Source: Ecdyonurus torrentis (taxonomy: Eukaryota; Arthropoda; Insecta; Ephemeroptera; Heptageniidae). From it: a stretch of DNA of 64,000 nucleotides. The notes below the pieces were generated by a model. It saw only the letters and a program-made list of their open reading frames with translations, did no database searches and was not told where the DNA came from. Positions within the stretch are counted from its first letter, which is position 1. Every line of letters starts with the position of its first letter. Positions 35,081 through 49,384 of this stretch are shown here, in pieces. The position numbers were made by a program, and so were the translations under genes. Where the stretch lies: contig OX439129.1 in the NCBI GenBank assembly GCA_949318235.1, forward strand, positions 6,693,116 to 6,757,115, in the 5' to 3' direction.

Positions 35081-38000
35081 AAAAGTATCTCAGAATAGTT
35101 CAACAAACCACCTTATACTATTCATTTTATATGAAATCACACGTTGTTAGGTTTACCATGTTATGGCATAGAATTTATTCAAAATCGGTGCAATGATTGA
35201 TAAATCTGTCCTTTTTATCAATTTTATTTACTTTATAACATATTATTAAAGTTCCAATGGATACTAAAATCTATACAATCTTATACTTGTTTATAAACTA
35301 AATGCATAGTGCACACGAAAAATTATTTAAACTCTACGTACCAAAATACTCAAAAACTGAACCAAAGGAATGAACCAAATAGTAATGAAATTTTATTTAA
35401 TAATTCACCCTATTTATTGAATAATTTGCCTAAAGTTTTTGGATTCAATTAAAAAATTATATAAAAAAAAGAAAGTACTAAGAAAGCTTACCGATGATTG
35501 AAACAGTTCAAACTTAAAAAAAAAAAAAGTGACTTTTGTAATCTATATTTATTTCCTCTTTCAGTGTAATGATTAATTATATGAGATTTATATTGCAAAG
35601 TCGTTAAGAAATTGAATAAATGCGTACATATAATATAAAGTGTATACATAAGCAGAAAAATCCGTATAATGATAGCGGAGTATATAAAGAGACAAGCATT
35701 TTAAGCTCGTAACTTTTTCCTCATTTCCTTGAAATGGCTCACGTTCTCTAAAAATCGCTTCTCTTTATAACTTGTAAGAAAAAAAATTTACTTTTTTTTC
35801 TTTTTTTTTTTTTTTTTTTGCCAGGGATAATGCACACAAGATCACGATGTATTTTTACGAGGTACCATTTTTGCTACTAACAACTCAAAGAAAAATTTTT
35901 CTTCTTACTATATGTTCATTTTCTTGTATATATAGAGATAGAGATAATATTTTGCATTGCAGAAGTATGAAGAAAAAAAATGTATTCAAGGAAAGAACTA
36001 ACTTATGAGATATGTTAACAATGGGAAAAAATGTCATGACATTTTATACACGAGAAAAATCTAGAATTTTTTCAGATTGCAACTTTTAAAAAACTGTTTT
36101 CTAAAAATATTTATTTCTAAAGTAACCCTTGTAGCATAGTAATGGACTTTAAGTACACTTTTTTTATTTCTGGGTCACAAAAACAAAATAAAAAAAGGGG
36201 GCCCACAAACATGGAATTGGAAAACGAAATGTAAATAATAATAGTGGCATAAATTAAAGAATAGAAGAGTTTGCAAAAGGGGGCTTAGAGAAATTAAATA
36301 AACTTAACAGGCCAACAATACTAACAGAGTTCTAGAAGTTGACTTTGTGTTCCTCTCTTGTTTTAGCATGCTTTCTTATGTGGAATAAGTTGGAAAAATT
36401 TTTCGATTCTAAAAATTTTACTGTAGCTTACTGAGCTTTTGTTTTCTTGAATTTCAAATTCAGAGGATGATGTGTTATTAAATTGCTTAAAATTCAGGAA
36501 AACAAAAGTTTTGAGGTTCAGGAAGTTAACGTAAAAATTTCAGTGCCGAGACAAAATTCTAACTCGAGTTATATATAGCGATTCCCCATAAGAAAGTATT
36601 TTAAATCAGGACAGGAACACAAAGTTGTCTACTAACACTTTGTTACTATTGTTGAAATTTTCACTAACCCCCCTATTTTCAAGACTTCTATGTATGAACA
36701 AAAAATTGTTTAATTTTTCCATGATTATGTTTCATGAATCTAGAAGAAAAAATAAAAACCTTATAATCTCGAGTTCTGGATCTTTTTGACAGTGTAAATA
36801 AAATATAACATAAAGAATAAATAAATACTTTTATGTCATATTGAAGTTTAAAATATATATTAAATAAAAATAACAAGTTCAGTTGGCAAGAATCTTTTGA
36901 ATAAAGTAAATTTCATTGCTTGGAAGAGAGAGAGAGAGAGGGAGAAAAAAAACTTATTTCGCGACCAGAAAAATAAATAAATATATTTTTTTGTATAATT
37001 ACATTTATTGGCATTCATTCAATATAAAAAGCAAAAAGTATAACCAAATCTTTTTTCATTCAAGCATGTACGTATACTTTTTGTCCCCTCTCCCTTCAAA
37101 CGATAAACTTCACATTTTTAATATTCTTCTTTACCAAAAATATATACACATAAGTTTGGACAAAAATTGTTTACTTTTCTTACATATTTTTTTATTATTA
37201 TTTTTGTGTTTTGCTAAGATTTATATAATACAAGAAAAGCCAAAGCTAAAACAAATATTCATAAATAACTTTGCTAAAAAAAATAATAATAATAAATAAT
37301 AATGGTTTTCAAAATATCTGGAATTTTGTTATGTGCCATAAAATTAAAAATAGAATATTAAAACAAACTAAAATGCAACGCACATTATTCACGTTTAGTT
37401 ATTTAAAAAAATATGTATATAATACTATGCAGAAATTAAATAAACTGGAAATATGCTGAAGATTTTGGTAATCTAGCTAAAATTTTAAAATTAAAATTTT
37501 AGTTTTTTAGTTTTTTTTTTTTTTTTTTTTAAGATTGCAATTTTTGAAATTATAACAAAAGTTCTTAACAATTTTACTAAATATTTTATTAATTTAGATA
37601 TAGAAAATAGTTTTCATTGAGACCACAAAAGATACGAACCTCTGATACAGGTCTTGATTCTTGATGTCAGAAGTTTATATTATGACATTTTCATTTTATA
37701 TTACATAATTATTAAGAACAGTAATTAAACGAGAGGACATCATAAATTAGGCAATTAAAATATTTCAATTCAAAACAGCAATTATTAATTACTGATCATT
37801 TATGAAAATTATTTAAATTTAAATGAATGAGTTTTTTTTTCGTAATTATTAGTTGAAATATCATGATGACATAATTAAAAGCTGGATGGGAGTGTTTGTT
37901 TTATCATAAATCCTTCTTTTCAATAAAATTACGAGTTGGGCGTTACGTACAATAAATTACAATATTTGAAAATATATACGTAAAATTTTTTAGAATATTA

Positions 38001-38630
38001 ATCAATTAATTATTGACAAAGATTTATATTTAAATTTTAAATTATTGTTTAATTTTTTTTTCTTTTTAGATTTTTATAAAATAAAAAGGATGTGAATTTG
38101 TAATTAATTTGGCGTTAACCTGTGACCTTTGGCTCATAGCGTGGAGTGGTCAGGAATGTCGCTTGCAAGGAGGTAGAAATTACTTAGCATGTATGTAATC
38201 AAAACTTGTCTTCCGAGAATTACTCGTAAGATTAGTAAACATAAGCGTTGTAAATTTTCGTAAAGGTCGTTTTGAAACAAATGTTGTTGCTTCGTCTCCT
38301 TCCATATATATTTATCTTGTGCTTTATTGACTGCCAAATATCATTGGAAATGTGACGTTATTATATGTGTTTACTACATAATTATATGAAATACCGTTGT
38401 GATCTGTTAATTGTTGGTTCGATTGAGTATACATTGGATTTGCTTGCATTCTTACATTAGTAGATCGTTGAAAATTGCATGCAATCTAGTAAATTGCATG
38501 TTGGAGTGATTGCATTGAGCGGACTTAAAAATTACTTAATCAGAAAGTCGGATATTTTTCAATGTAAAAAAAAAGAATAACATATCAATAAGTAAATGTA
38601 TATGTGTGTGAGTGTGTGTGTATGTATATA

Positions 38631-38739
<109 letters not shown>

Positions 38740-39371
38740 CACACACACACACTATAACACATTTTCCTTTTTCCACATCAAATCTACATAAGATCCTACT
38801 TTTACTTTTCTCAAGTGAAATTGAATTTTCAACATTTATTTAAGCAATTGAAAATATATGCATATAGCAGTCATTTTATTGATTTTTTATTATATATTTT
38901 TTATTTCTTTTAGGCATTGACCCACCAATATTATAGCTTGACCTCTCTTATACGCTCCACTTGCTATATTGAAATGACAGGAATATTTTAGTAGCAAAAT
39001 AAGATCAATGATATTACGTAGGGGAAAAAAAAAGGTAAAATCAATCTGTACGATATATTAAAAACAATATAGTATCACTTCCAAATTGAAAATTTTTCGA
39101 TATAGTGGATTTTTATTTCACTTGCATGAAACATAAACATAAAAAATATATTTATCTTCATGTTCTTAAAACAGAATAAAATTTATTTTCTTTGTTATAT
39201 CAGTGATTCTAAATCTAAAATTTAAGAAGAAGAAGAAAAAAAAAAAAAAAAAAAAAAAAACGAAGACTTCATTTGCACTCCGTTATGCATACATTTTATA
39301 AAGATAATACTTCTTTTTATTGAGTTTTTATTGCTTTAATTTGTTGTCAAAAATTAAGAAACCTTGCAGCA

Positions 39372-39408
<37 letters not shown>

Positions 39409-39519
39409 AATGACAATAACTATTAAAATTGTTGTACTCAGAAAAAAATAGCATTCAGTCTCGTATTTCTGTAAAACTATGTAAAATAATAATAATAAAA
39501 TCTGTAGAATAAAAATGTA

Positions 39520-39757
39520 CAAACGGATAAAAATAGTACCTGAATTCTGTATTTTGCAATAGGTATACAGTTTAATTTGAAACAGGTAGTAATAAACTAC
39601 AATACCACTTAATCTAAGTGAGTCACACCTTTATTGTTGCATATTGCACCTGTATTAGGTATTATTGTAGTATAATAATACCTGTGTTCTAGGTTATATG
39701 TCTACCTATTGCATTTACAGGATTTAAATACCTGCCTTAAGTATTTTTTTTCCGTGC
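39520..39757. mobile_element. MITE with ACACGGAAAA ends (230-bp family), copy 1
   Basis: Shares ctacaataccacttaatcta, attgcacctgtattaggtat and atatgtctacctattgcat with 42594-42823. The 5' end is diverged (aaacggataaaaa); the 3' end is ttttttccgtg. Confidence 0.85.
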
Positions 39758-40417
39758 AGTTAAAAAAAATTGAATTAGCGGCAGAAAAACGTTATTTAGT
39801 ATTTAATTTCAATATGAAAACATTCCTTTCAACTCAACGCAATAACATAACGCATTACTTTAGAAAATGTCGTAAAAGCCTTATAATATGCATATTTATA
39901 TAATTAACTATATTATTATTATGTGCGTCTATATTATGAGCTTATGCCTCTGTCACTGTCGAACACGAATCCTCTCCAATTCTTATAATATAGAAATCAT
40001 AGTAAATATAAAGTTTATCTCTGTAAGTACATGACACGAAGCAAAATAATTGACATTGACAAGTAAAAAAAAAAAAAAAAAAGCTTGATATACAGAATCC
40101 AAATGTTCATGCGTGTGGATTAGAAAGTGAGAGTAAAGCAAAACATATCCGCAATGATAGAAGTGAGAGAAACATGTAAAGCAGTAATGTTAAATAATAC
40201 AAAACACTAAATATGTATGTATGTAGTGTATTCCCACAACTATAACATAAATATATAGGACATGAATTTTCATTATGTATATAGTATAGTATCATATTAT
40301 ATGTAACCTGTCTCGTGTTAACCCTTTATTTTTAAAACTGATTATATTAACTATACAGCTACACTGGGAAAAAAAATTAGTAAAGTTATATTATACTTTG
40401 TTATCAAGTTTTATTAA

Positions 40418-40452
40418 AGGCGAATAGAACACCTTGAACAAAAAACTTGCCA
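40418..40452 (+). mobile_element. TTAA-type MITE, 5' end fragment only
   Basis: TTAA then aggcgaatagaacaccttg and aacaaaaaacttgcc, the terminal 35 bp of the family at 29517-29824. It breaks off directly into the end of another MITE family. Confidence 0.8.
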
Positions 40453-40497
40453 TTCTAAAAAAATGGTGCATTACTTTAGTTACGAATCCTAATATAA
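40453..40497 (+). mobile_element. TACACTCAAAA-type MITE, end fragment
   Basis: attctaaaaaaatggtgc and attactttagttacgaatcc match the 5' end of 50284-50570. Only about 45 bp are present, between two other element fragments. Confidence 0.75.
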
Positions 40498-40501
40498 ATG
40501 T

Positions 40502-41582
40502 TAGCATCAAAACCCGAAATTGACCCAAACTAGGTATTTTTGCTCATTTCGGCTTTTGGTTCGTCGCTTTTTGCCAAAACCCGGAATGCTAGTTTATTTC
40601 GGCTTTTGGTCACGAAATTTTGATCCATACTAGTTTTGAGCATTTCGCAAAAAGCAAAACCCGGTGTAAACATTTATATCTAGTTTTGGTCATTAAATTT
40701 TGACCAGAACTAGTTGTGGTCAAAACAGAAAAAACAAAAGCCGAAAAATGAACATTTCTCAACTCAGAATTTTATGCAATGATAAAAGACTATAATAATT
40801 ATAAATATAATAATAATAATAATTATAAATGCATGATGTTTTGATTTTATAATTTAGGCGTTAAAAAAATATATTTTATTCTTTTACTTGAAATGCAAAA
40901 TATATGGTCTGAAAGATTAATTTGATTAGAATGCGCTGACCATAATCTCTAAATCTTATGGCTATAGATACGGAATATAAATTGAGACAGTACGAAAAAT
41001 AAACTTACTGTTTGGTCTAGCAATGGACCACTTGCAATGAGTGAACTTAATTTTTAAAATAATTTGAAATTTTCTTAATGCATTTCTTACAAAAAAAAAA
41101 AAAAATAATAATAATAAAAAATCATTTTCCCTTGTTGCAACAATTACAAACAGTTTATTGCAAGTGGTTCATTTTCAGTAATATAGTAGTAATAGAGTAT
41201 ATTATTATAATTTTAAGGGAATACTTACAATTACATATAAATTAAGAGCTATATGTATAAAACCACTAACCATGTTCACTTATAATTTGCGCACCAACAA
41301 TATACGTGTTGAGAAATTTTTAAATTCAAACACTTTCTTATCCTGTTTCTAACGAATATTATGAAATTATATAAACCATGTTTTCAGCACAGAGACAAAC
41401 AGTCAACTGAATATACGCACAAGAAATATTTTAAAATAAATCGTTATCAGTGGATAAAGTAAGGTGGACTTGAACTTTGAACCAATATAAGGGAAATTAG
41501 TCATAAGTCATAATATATCACTCTTACTGTAAATTAAAATAATATTTTTTTTACTTTTTTTTTATTTAACGTGTCGTGTTTA

Positions 41583-41627
<45 letters not shown>

Positions 41628-41906
41628 CTTATATCAAATAATTGAGTTGAGAAATGTTCACTTTTCGGCTTTTGTTTTTTCTATTTTGACCACAACTAGT
41701 TCTGGTCAAAATTCAATGACCAAAACTAGATATAAATGTTAACACCGGGTTTTGCTTTTTGCGAAATGCTCAAAACTAGTATGGATCAAAATTTCGTGAC
41801 CAAAAGCCGAAATAAACTAGCATTCCGGGTTTTGGCAAAAAGCGACAAACCAAAAGCCGAACTGAGCAAAAATACCTAGTTTGGGTCAATTTCGGGTTTT
41901 GATGCT
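40502..41906. mobile_element. Long-arm foldback element, 1.4 kb
   Basis: Inverted arms at about 40502-40766 and 41643-41906 match closely for about 265 bp each (tagcatcaaaacccg at the outer ends; ttcggcttttggt and aactagttttgagcatttc inside). The 876-bp middle is AT-rich with a (CT)n at 41586-41622 and no coding capacity. It is a non-autonomous DNA transposon or Foldback-type element. Confidence 0.9.
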
Positions 41907-41937
41907 AGCATAAACACTTATAAAAGTAGCACGTTTC

Positions 41938-42026
41938 ACCTGCATTAGGTATTATTGTAGTATGATATTACCTATGTTCTGGGTTATATGTCTACCTATT
42001 GCATTTAATTGCCCTATTTTCCGTGT
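41938..42026 (+). mobile_element. ACACGGAAAA-type MITE, 3' half
   Basis: cacctgcattaggtattatt, gttatatgtctacctattgc and attttccgtgt match the 3' part of 42594-42823. The 5' half is missing; the long-arm foldback element ends just upstream. Confidence 0.8.
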
Positions 42027-42039
42027 TGGGACTGAATCA

Positions 42040-42062
42040 TATATATATATATATATATAGTG

Positions 42063-42124
<62 letters not shown>
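42040..42124. repeat. (TA)n, left flank of the ATATCGAT element
   Basis: Two TA runs separated by gtgcaa. Confidence 0.93.
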
Positions 42125-42132
<8 letters not shown>

Positions 42133-42334
42133 CTTTTCGCGTCAAGATGAAGCTACTACACTTTACAAATTTCCAAAGAATGAACGATCTACACTTTACA
42201 AATTCGCGGCTACCTGAAGCATCTGCTATATAAAACAGGTAGGAAAAGCTCCAGGTAGCCGCAAATTTGTAAAGTGTAGATCGTTCATTCTTAGGAAATT
42301 TGTAAAGTGTAGTAGCTTCATCTTGACGCGAGAA

Positions 42335-42343
<9 letters not shown>
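42125..42343. mobile_element. ATATCGAT-ended foldback MITE, intact, inside (TA)n
   Basis: Nearly perfect palindrome (cgcgtcaagatgaagctact, aatgaacgatctacacttta, gcggctacctg against their complements) with a 40-bp centre. TA runs touch both ends. Confidence 0.92.

Positions 42344-42372
<29 letters not shown>
42344..42372. repeat. (TA)n, right flank of the ATATCGAT element
   Basis: TA run directly following the element. Confidence 0.93.
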
Positions 42373-42375
<3 letters not shown>

Positions 42376-42593
42376 GATAAGTTTGATGTATTTCATTAAG
42401 ATCCTAACGTTTGTGACGTCATTGACGTTTTTATCGTTATATTGTCTGCGTTTAGTGACGTCATATCCGTTAGTTCCACAACACTCAAGGCATTGTAAAA
42501 CTGTACTAGATTTTCAACGATTATTTGTTTAGAATGATAAGAAATGAGAAACTTGACCCTACAAATAAAGTTCCGTGGGTCTAGTTATTATTA

Positions 42594-42823
42594 ACACGGA
42601 AAAACAATTACTACCTATGGCAGGTATGGCTGTATTTTGCAATAGGAACACTTAAATTTGGAACAGGTAGTTAAAAACTACAATACCACTTAATCTAAGT
42701 GAGCCACACCTTTATTGTAGCATATTGCACCTGCATTAGGTATTATTGTAGTATAATAATACCTGTGTTCTAGCTTATATGTCTACCTATTGCATTTACT
42801 TGCCTCTTATTTATTTTCCGTGT
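42594..42823. mobile_element. MITE with ACACGGAAAA ends, copy 2, intact (230 bp)
   Basis: Starts acacggaaaaacaatta and ends tttattttccgtgt. It shares most of its interior with 39520-39757. No coding capacity. Confidence 0.9.
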
Positions 42824-43237
42824 ACAAATGCACCAACAGACTTGGGAAAATCATTTATATTTTTTAATTTGTTTCAGTGTAACCATAAACTTAATTTTGC
42901 AGTAGTAATAATGTTTCGTTTATGTAACAAGGCTTTAAGTACGGATATCAAAATAATAATAATTTCCGTAGCATTAAAAATTACTCTCATGTCATGTATA
43001 CCTAACATAGCACGTAAATATTTTACATAATGCTCTCCTCTCGTTCTCGTTTATGGCAAAAAATAAAACAATGCGCTGTACGTTTATTTTATTTACCTTA
43101 AACACTTGAAATGTATTGGTGGCACTCTGAATTTTACCCTAATTATTTAAGTTGTAATTTTTTATTTACTTTACTAACATTGCATCAGAATTTCTACCAA
43201 CATTTGTTGTAGGGTTAAGCTCAGTCCTGGTAACATG

Positions 43238-43349
<112 letters not shown>

Positions 43350-45853
43350 ACTTTCTTATGTATTCAAGTTAAACCTTATACTATAATTTCTTCGTATTAA
43401 TCATAAATAATTTTTAACCATTTTTATTTTACAAAAAAAAAAAAAAAAAAGTTATTCAAATGGTCAAAAAACTGTTATTTTTCTCAAAAACAAGATAAAA
43501 ATTAGCATAAAAAACAACTGCAAGTAATCGATAGAGCATAAACATATGTATAATATCAAAAAATAAAAAAAAAGAAATTTATAGAACCAAATAATAATAA
43601 AAATAAATTGGAAAAAAACAAAAACATAAAAACAATGTTAATAATATGCAAATTTTTACCTTAATTATCTTTAATATTCAATAGACACATAAAAATTATG
43701 CCAAATTTCTAGATCATGCTTGTTTTTAAAATTTAAAAAAAAAATATATAATCGTTTTTGAGAGAATTTGATTTTTCCACGACTGAGGTTTGAAGAACTT
43801 TAATGCTAATATTTATTCACGTTAAATAATTTATTAAATGCATTTTCTAACACCAATATATTAAAGAATTTGTTTACAATTTTAAAGTTATATTATGAAG
43901 TTTCATAAAAGTCATTATTCCCTACGTATATAGCATAAAACCCCTATTTCTAAAGTGCAGTCGGCTGTAGTTAATTTTATCCCAGAAAGTTATAACATTC
44001 ACTTTACTATAAACATAGATATCTCTATTAATGTAAATATCGCCATAAGTTACATTAAATATAAAAGCATTTTGTTCTATACTATTATATTATATAATAT
44101 TATGTGGTACATATATTCATTGCATGTATAGCCTTCGTTGCAACTTCACATAATGCACTTGTCTCAAACTTTTTATCACAAAACTCTCACACAAAAACTA
44201 AAAGCTTTAAAAACCAAAGTTTACCGCACTTCACTTTATATATTATACTTTACTATGCAAATTTATGGAATTTTCAATGTACATAAAATATCAAAAAATA
44301 TTCACTCGCATTTCAATTTTATTGCTTTCTTCCTTTTTTTATGTATATGTTTAAAAAAAATGTTCAACGTTTTTTTTTTCCAGGAAAGAAAAAATATTAT
44401 GCAATAAATATAAATAATTATTTTTTTATTTCACTTTTTCTTAAGTAATTAGTTGTTTTTTATAAATAGTATATAATTTCCGAAGATAAAAAAACAATAA
44501 ATAATGCGCTACTCAAGTGTTTACAGTAATGTTAAATCCATTTTTATTGAGTATTGTAAAATAAATTATTTACGGAAAAAAAATTAAAAAATAAACTTTT
44601 TGTTTATACTTCTTTTTTTTCTGTGGATTAGGAGGCGAGTACGAGAGAGAGAGAGAGAGAGAGAGAGATTTTCTAAATTGTCCCACTTCAAAACTTGAAA
44701 AATAAAAATTCTGTTTTAAAAAAATTTCTGTTATTTTTAAATTTAAATAAAATTATAATTACAAGAATATTAATATCTAATTTAATATGTTTTTGAAATA
44801 CTTTGAGTAATAAAAATTATTTTTACATAAAATATATAATATACAAATAAAACATAAATAAGACATTAAAATATCATTAAATTTATTAATTTGAAATTAA
44901 AGTCATCTTATAATGTTTATTTAAATATTTACTCTAAAAGTTGAAATTATCATCATTAATTATTTGTTAATTAGTTTGAAGATTGATGTTATACGTTCAA
45001 TGTTTATGCAGAAATAACTTTCATATAATCCTGGCAAGATAAAATATCAAACATTACTCCAAAACTTTGGATATACAAGTTGATATGTATGTACATATGG
45101 TAAAGTAACCAGTTATCGGTATATGTTTCTAATTTCAGTATACATCGAGTTGAAATGTTACCAAGATCTTAGCAAGTGTTTCGACTATGTATAATATAAA
45201 TTTATAATATTATCCTAGTAGAATTGTAGAAATTGGATCATGGCCCGTGCACACAGCGCAATGTATTCGTATTCATTGTTAGATATTGAAGGCATCATTA
45301 AAGTAATCATTTATTCAACAATTCAACATTGTAAAAGGTATAGAGCCGAATTTATTTACAATTAACCTAGGACATAGTGGATTTTTTTTTTTTTTTTTTT
45401 TTTTTTTACTACATAATTTTTTTTAAAAACATTAAGCATAATTTTGTATTGCCTTCAATAGTAGTACTAATTTTTGTTTTATTATTAGTGGTATTTGTGT
45501 ACCAAAATTTAAATCGATTTGTCCATCGGTTATGTGGGGAAAAAAATAGCATGGTGAGTATAGGACGTCCTGTGTTTCCAATGAACATAATACTATAACA
45601 AAGTACATAGCAATTTTTGTTCTAAAATATTAAGATTACATAAAAGTAAACAAATAATAATTAAAAAAAAAAGTAGATACATAGAATGATATTATAAAAA
45701 GTTTAAAAATTAAATCTTATAAGGAAACTTATATGTATAGATGTTGTAGCGGAAAAAATGTGTATCTTTTTTTTTTTTGTCACGTAAAGCAAAATAATTA
45801 TATAAGTTAATTGTTTCCGAACGTAATGTAGATGGCGATGGACTTGCACATTT

Positions 45854-46096
45854 CTAGAGAACTTTAACAGAGAAGCGCCATCCCCATGTTTTAGGCAGAC
45901 TACAACACTCAACACTTTTGACTTGGCAACGTTGCTTTTTGAATCACCAATCAGAGGCCAGAAGTGGCCGATTCAAGGCACCAATCAGAGAGCGTGCTAT
46001 AGTAATTTCGTCTCCAGCGTTGCCAATGTTAAAGAAATGAGTGTTGCGGGTCTGCCTAACACATTGGGATGTCACTTCTCTGTGAAAGTGCTCTAG
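45854..46096. mobile_element. G+C-rich foldback MITE with CTAGAG ends
   Basis: Ends ctagagaactttaacagaga and (complement) ctagagcactttcacagaga. Arms continue with gccatccccatgttttaggc and gtctgcctaacacattggg. The centre carries two caccaatcagag boxes. Confidence 0.85.
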
Positions 46097-46227
46097 CATT
46101 TTGCTTTCCGTGACAAAAAAACGAGATTTGATTTGTTTGTTTATTGTTATTGCTATCCAAAACCAGACAATGTTACTTGTCCAATACATTGGTGGTACAC
46201 GTTTACACATATTTTCCACTAAAACAA

Positions 46228-46229
<2 letters not shown>

Positions 46230-46288
<59 letters not shown>
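46230..46288. repeat. (TA)n microsatellite
   Basis: About 29 TA units. Confidence 0.96.
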
Positions 46289-46295
<7 letters not shown>

Positions 46296-47404
46296 TTATA
46301 TAACACTTTAAGTGACAGAAAGAATCAAGTCTATCACCATATTTGGCGATTATGTCCACAAGATTGATCAAATTGTGCGAGAAATAAAAAAAAATCACTG
46401 TTGGTTGCTTTTTCTTCTCGACGTCGTGTTCATTTTTACGAGCTATTGACTCTTGCAAAGTTTTCACGATAAATCAAGTAGGTTGAGCATACATTACTAA
46501 TACACAGGCATACACATCGAGTGGCTGCCATGGGAGGAATATTGGAACCGATCCATTGAGCACAACTTTTATATTGTTTGCAAAAAAAAAAAAAAAAAAA
46601 ACTTCTAGAAAAAATATTTTTATAAATATATGTATTTTTTATTCTTATAATTGAAGTTTTTAATTTTATGCTTTTTTTAAATAATAAAAAAAATCAATAT
46701 TTAATAGACTGGAAATATTGCATATTGAAATTTTCAAAAGAATCTACCTCTATTATTTGCTAGAAATTTATTGTTAATTATGCATAAGTAAAAATTTTTT
46801 TTTTAAATCTCTATACTTTTTCTTTATCTGAAAGTTGCATAAAAGTTTTTTTTATTATTATTATTTTTTTTTTTAATGGAGAAAGAAATAACGCTAAAAT
46901 GTTGTAATCTAAAAGTTATATTGTCTTAATAATATTCATGTATTTTTTGTTGCAAAACGTTTAATTTTATTTAAAATTGAACGGGTTTTTCATAATATTA
47001 TAGATACAGGCTTTTAAAACAATAGAGACTTTGCTTTGTGAGTAGTTTATAATTATTTGTAAAACGCAATTGCGAAGTGAATAATTTATAGCTATTATAG
47101 TAGAAATAGATACAGATTGAATATTGCTTTTTTTTTTCTTTCATTTCTTTTTCTTTCTTTCATTTCCCCACTTAATAATGACAATGAATATTTCCTATAT
47201 TAAATAAAAGATAATATCTTGATTAAATATAACTATTAAATTTCTTTAAAGTGGAACCCCCGAATTAAACCTATTATTATGATAATAATATAATAACATT
47301 AAATTTTAAAATCTGTTTAATATTATTTATATTTAATTTTTTAAAATTTATTATGAAATTCAAATTAGTAATTTAAAATATGGTTTCATCATAAAAATAA
47401 ATCC

Positions 47405-47530
47405 ATACCGATTTTCATATAACGTATTATAGAGCTTTCATATTTATACCATATCGTACAGTTTTCATATATTATACCGTATCGTACAGCTTTTATATAC
47501 AGTATTATACCGTATAGTACAGCTTTCACG
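47405..47530. repeat. Short minisatellite, about three diverged units
   Basis: The motif 'tattatacc-tat-gtacag-tttcatat' recurs about every 35-40 bp (agctttcatatttatacc, agttttcatatattatacc, agcttttatatacagtattatacc, agctttcac). Confidence 0.7.
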
Positions 47531-47863
47531 CTTACTAACATCTTACTTAACATTATATAAAATTTCATCATTCAAATAACATAATAAAGTTACTAAAACG
47601 AATAAGAAAATTACTTTTAAATTTAAGTAAAAAGTTTCACTTTTGAAGAAAATTTTAATATTATAATGAAATAGTTTGTTTTTCAAACACATTAAGATTT
47701 ATACATAATATATTATCAAGTAAATGAATAGGTGAGTATAAAATACTACTTGAACTAGCTTATTATGTTTTTTTTTTTTTTTTTAATATAATCTATAAGA
47801 CACACTATTTCTATAGGGTTGAATGAAAACTTTTACTTGGGAAAGAGTAATTAAATTAACGTT

Positions 47864-47867
<4 letters not shown>

Positions 47868-47931
<64 letters not shown>
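47868..47931. repeat. (CT)n microsatellite
   Basis: About 32 CT units. Confidence 0.97.
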
Positions 47932-47934
<3 letters not shown>

Positions 47935-48068
47935 ATTCGCCGACTCTATAAGTTTGCCGCTGACTACATTATATACCTCCTGCCAAAACTTAAACTTTCT
48001 TTCACAAACACTTACAATTTGACTTTATGATCATCTTTGTTGAATACAAAAGATTGGAAACATCTTCA

Positions 48069-48099
<31 letters not shown>

Positions 48100-48322
48100 T
48101 GATAACTTTCAACTATTGTTGACTTAAACAATTGTTAAGTATAATTGTATACTCTATGTTATTATTTGAATCTAATTTATGGTACTTCAATTTAAATATG
48201 TTAAATATAATGGTAGAAATAGATTGAAAAAAAGAAATGTGAATTTTTTTTAGCAATATTTTAGTCTTGTTCTAAATTTATAATCTAGTATATTATTTTG
48301 ATGTGATTTGTAAGATTTTGAA

Positions 48323-48652
48323 AGGTTTAAACCACGAGAAAAAATAAGTATTTTACACAAAACATCAGGACTTATATAAATAATATTAGTTTGTTTCAAA
48401 CCCCAACTGTAGCACCGTAGCAAGTGATCAGAAAATTTCAAAGTATGCAACTCACACAACAATTTTATAATAATTGTTGCATGTTTCTGATGTAATAAAC
48501 AGAAAGATTCGCACGCAAATCGCATACTTTACAGGTTTTGTACGCTCTCTTGTGGTGCTATATTTACATTCTGATAAAAAATTGTCATTACTTTTGTAGA
48601 TACTACTTTGTGTTTAATCATTAAAAAGAACATTATGTGTAGTCTATGGCTT
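48323..48652. mobile_element. Second TTAA-type MITE family, copy 2, diverged
   Basis: Shares attagtttgtttcaaacccc, agtgatcagaaa, tgcatgtttctgatgt and gctctcttgtggtgcta with 34399-34725. The ends are mutated (aggtttaaacca; agtctatggctt). Confidence 0.87.
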
Positions 48653-49320
48653 GAAGAAATATCATATAGAAAAGATGATTCGACAAAATTGAACACAGGA
48701 AACATTTTAATTTTATTATTATTATTAATTAGAATTTAAAAAATATAATTCCCATTTTCTTGACATGAAGTGTAATCGTATAAGAAAATTACTAAAAGCT
48801 GATAAAATTAGAGTATTTTTTATTCTATTAATTTTTTTTTTTCAGGGCTCTCAGTCAATAGTATCTGGATTACAATTTTTTTAAATTTTAATTAGTATAA
48901 ACATATTTTTATGCATTTTTAGAATGCTTTTGTCGCTAGTTTTACCTATTTAATAAATTTTAGGTGAAAGAATATACCCTTAAATTATTTTACAACATAG
49001 AAGTTCAATATCCCTTATTTGAAAATTAAAAAAAAAAAAATTAAAAAAAAATTAAAAATAAAATAAAAAAAACATTAATAGTGGATAAATAATAGAATAT
49101 AATAGCAGCTACCCCTAAACATTAATAACACACATTGGTATATACATACATTCATATAATAATATAAAAATGTAGTCAGTATAATAGAACAGATTGATAT
49201 TAGTTCAATAATAATAGTAATATATTGCTCTACGCTATTATCTATAAATGAGGGCAAAAGCATATGAGAGCAGGGATATTTATTGCACATTACTGTTTAT
49301 TGGGGGTGAAATTATTGGTC

Positions 49321-49321
49321 T

Positions 49322-49381
<60 letters not shown>
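49321..49381. repeat. (CT)n microsatellite
   Basis: About 30 CT units. Confidence 0.97.

Positions 49382-49384
<3 letters not shown>

Noticed and set aside
36916..37459. Open frames of 127 and 62 codons
   Set aside because: Lys/Ile/Phe-rich translations of AT-rich DNA starting in a (GA)n. No conserved motif.
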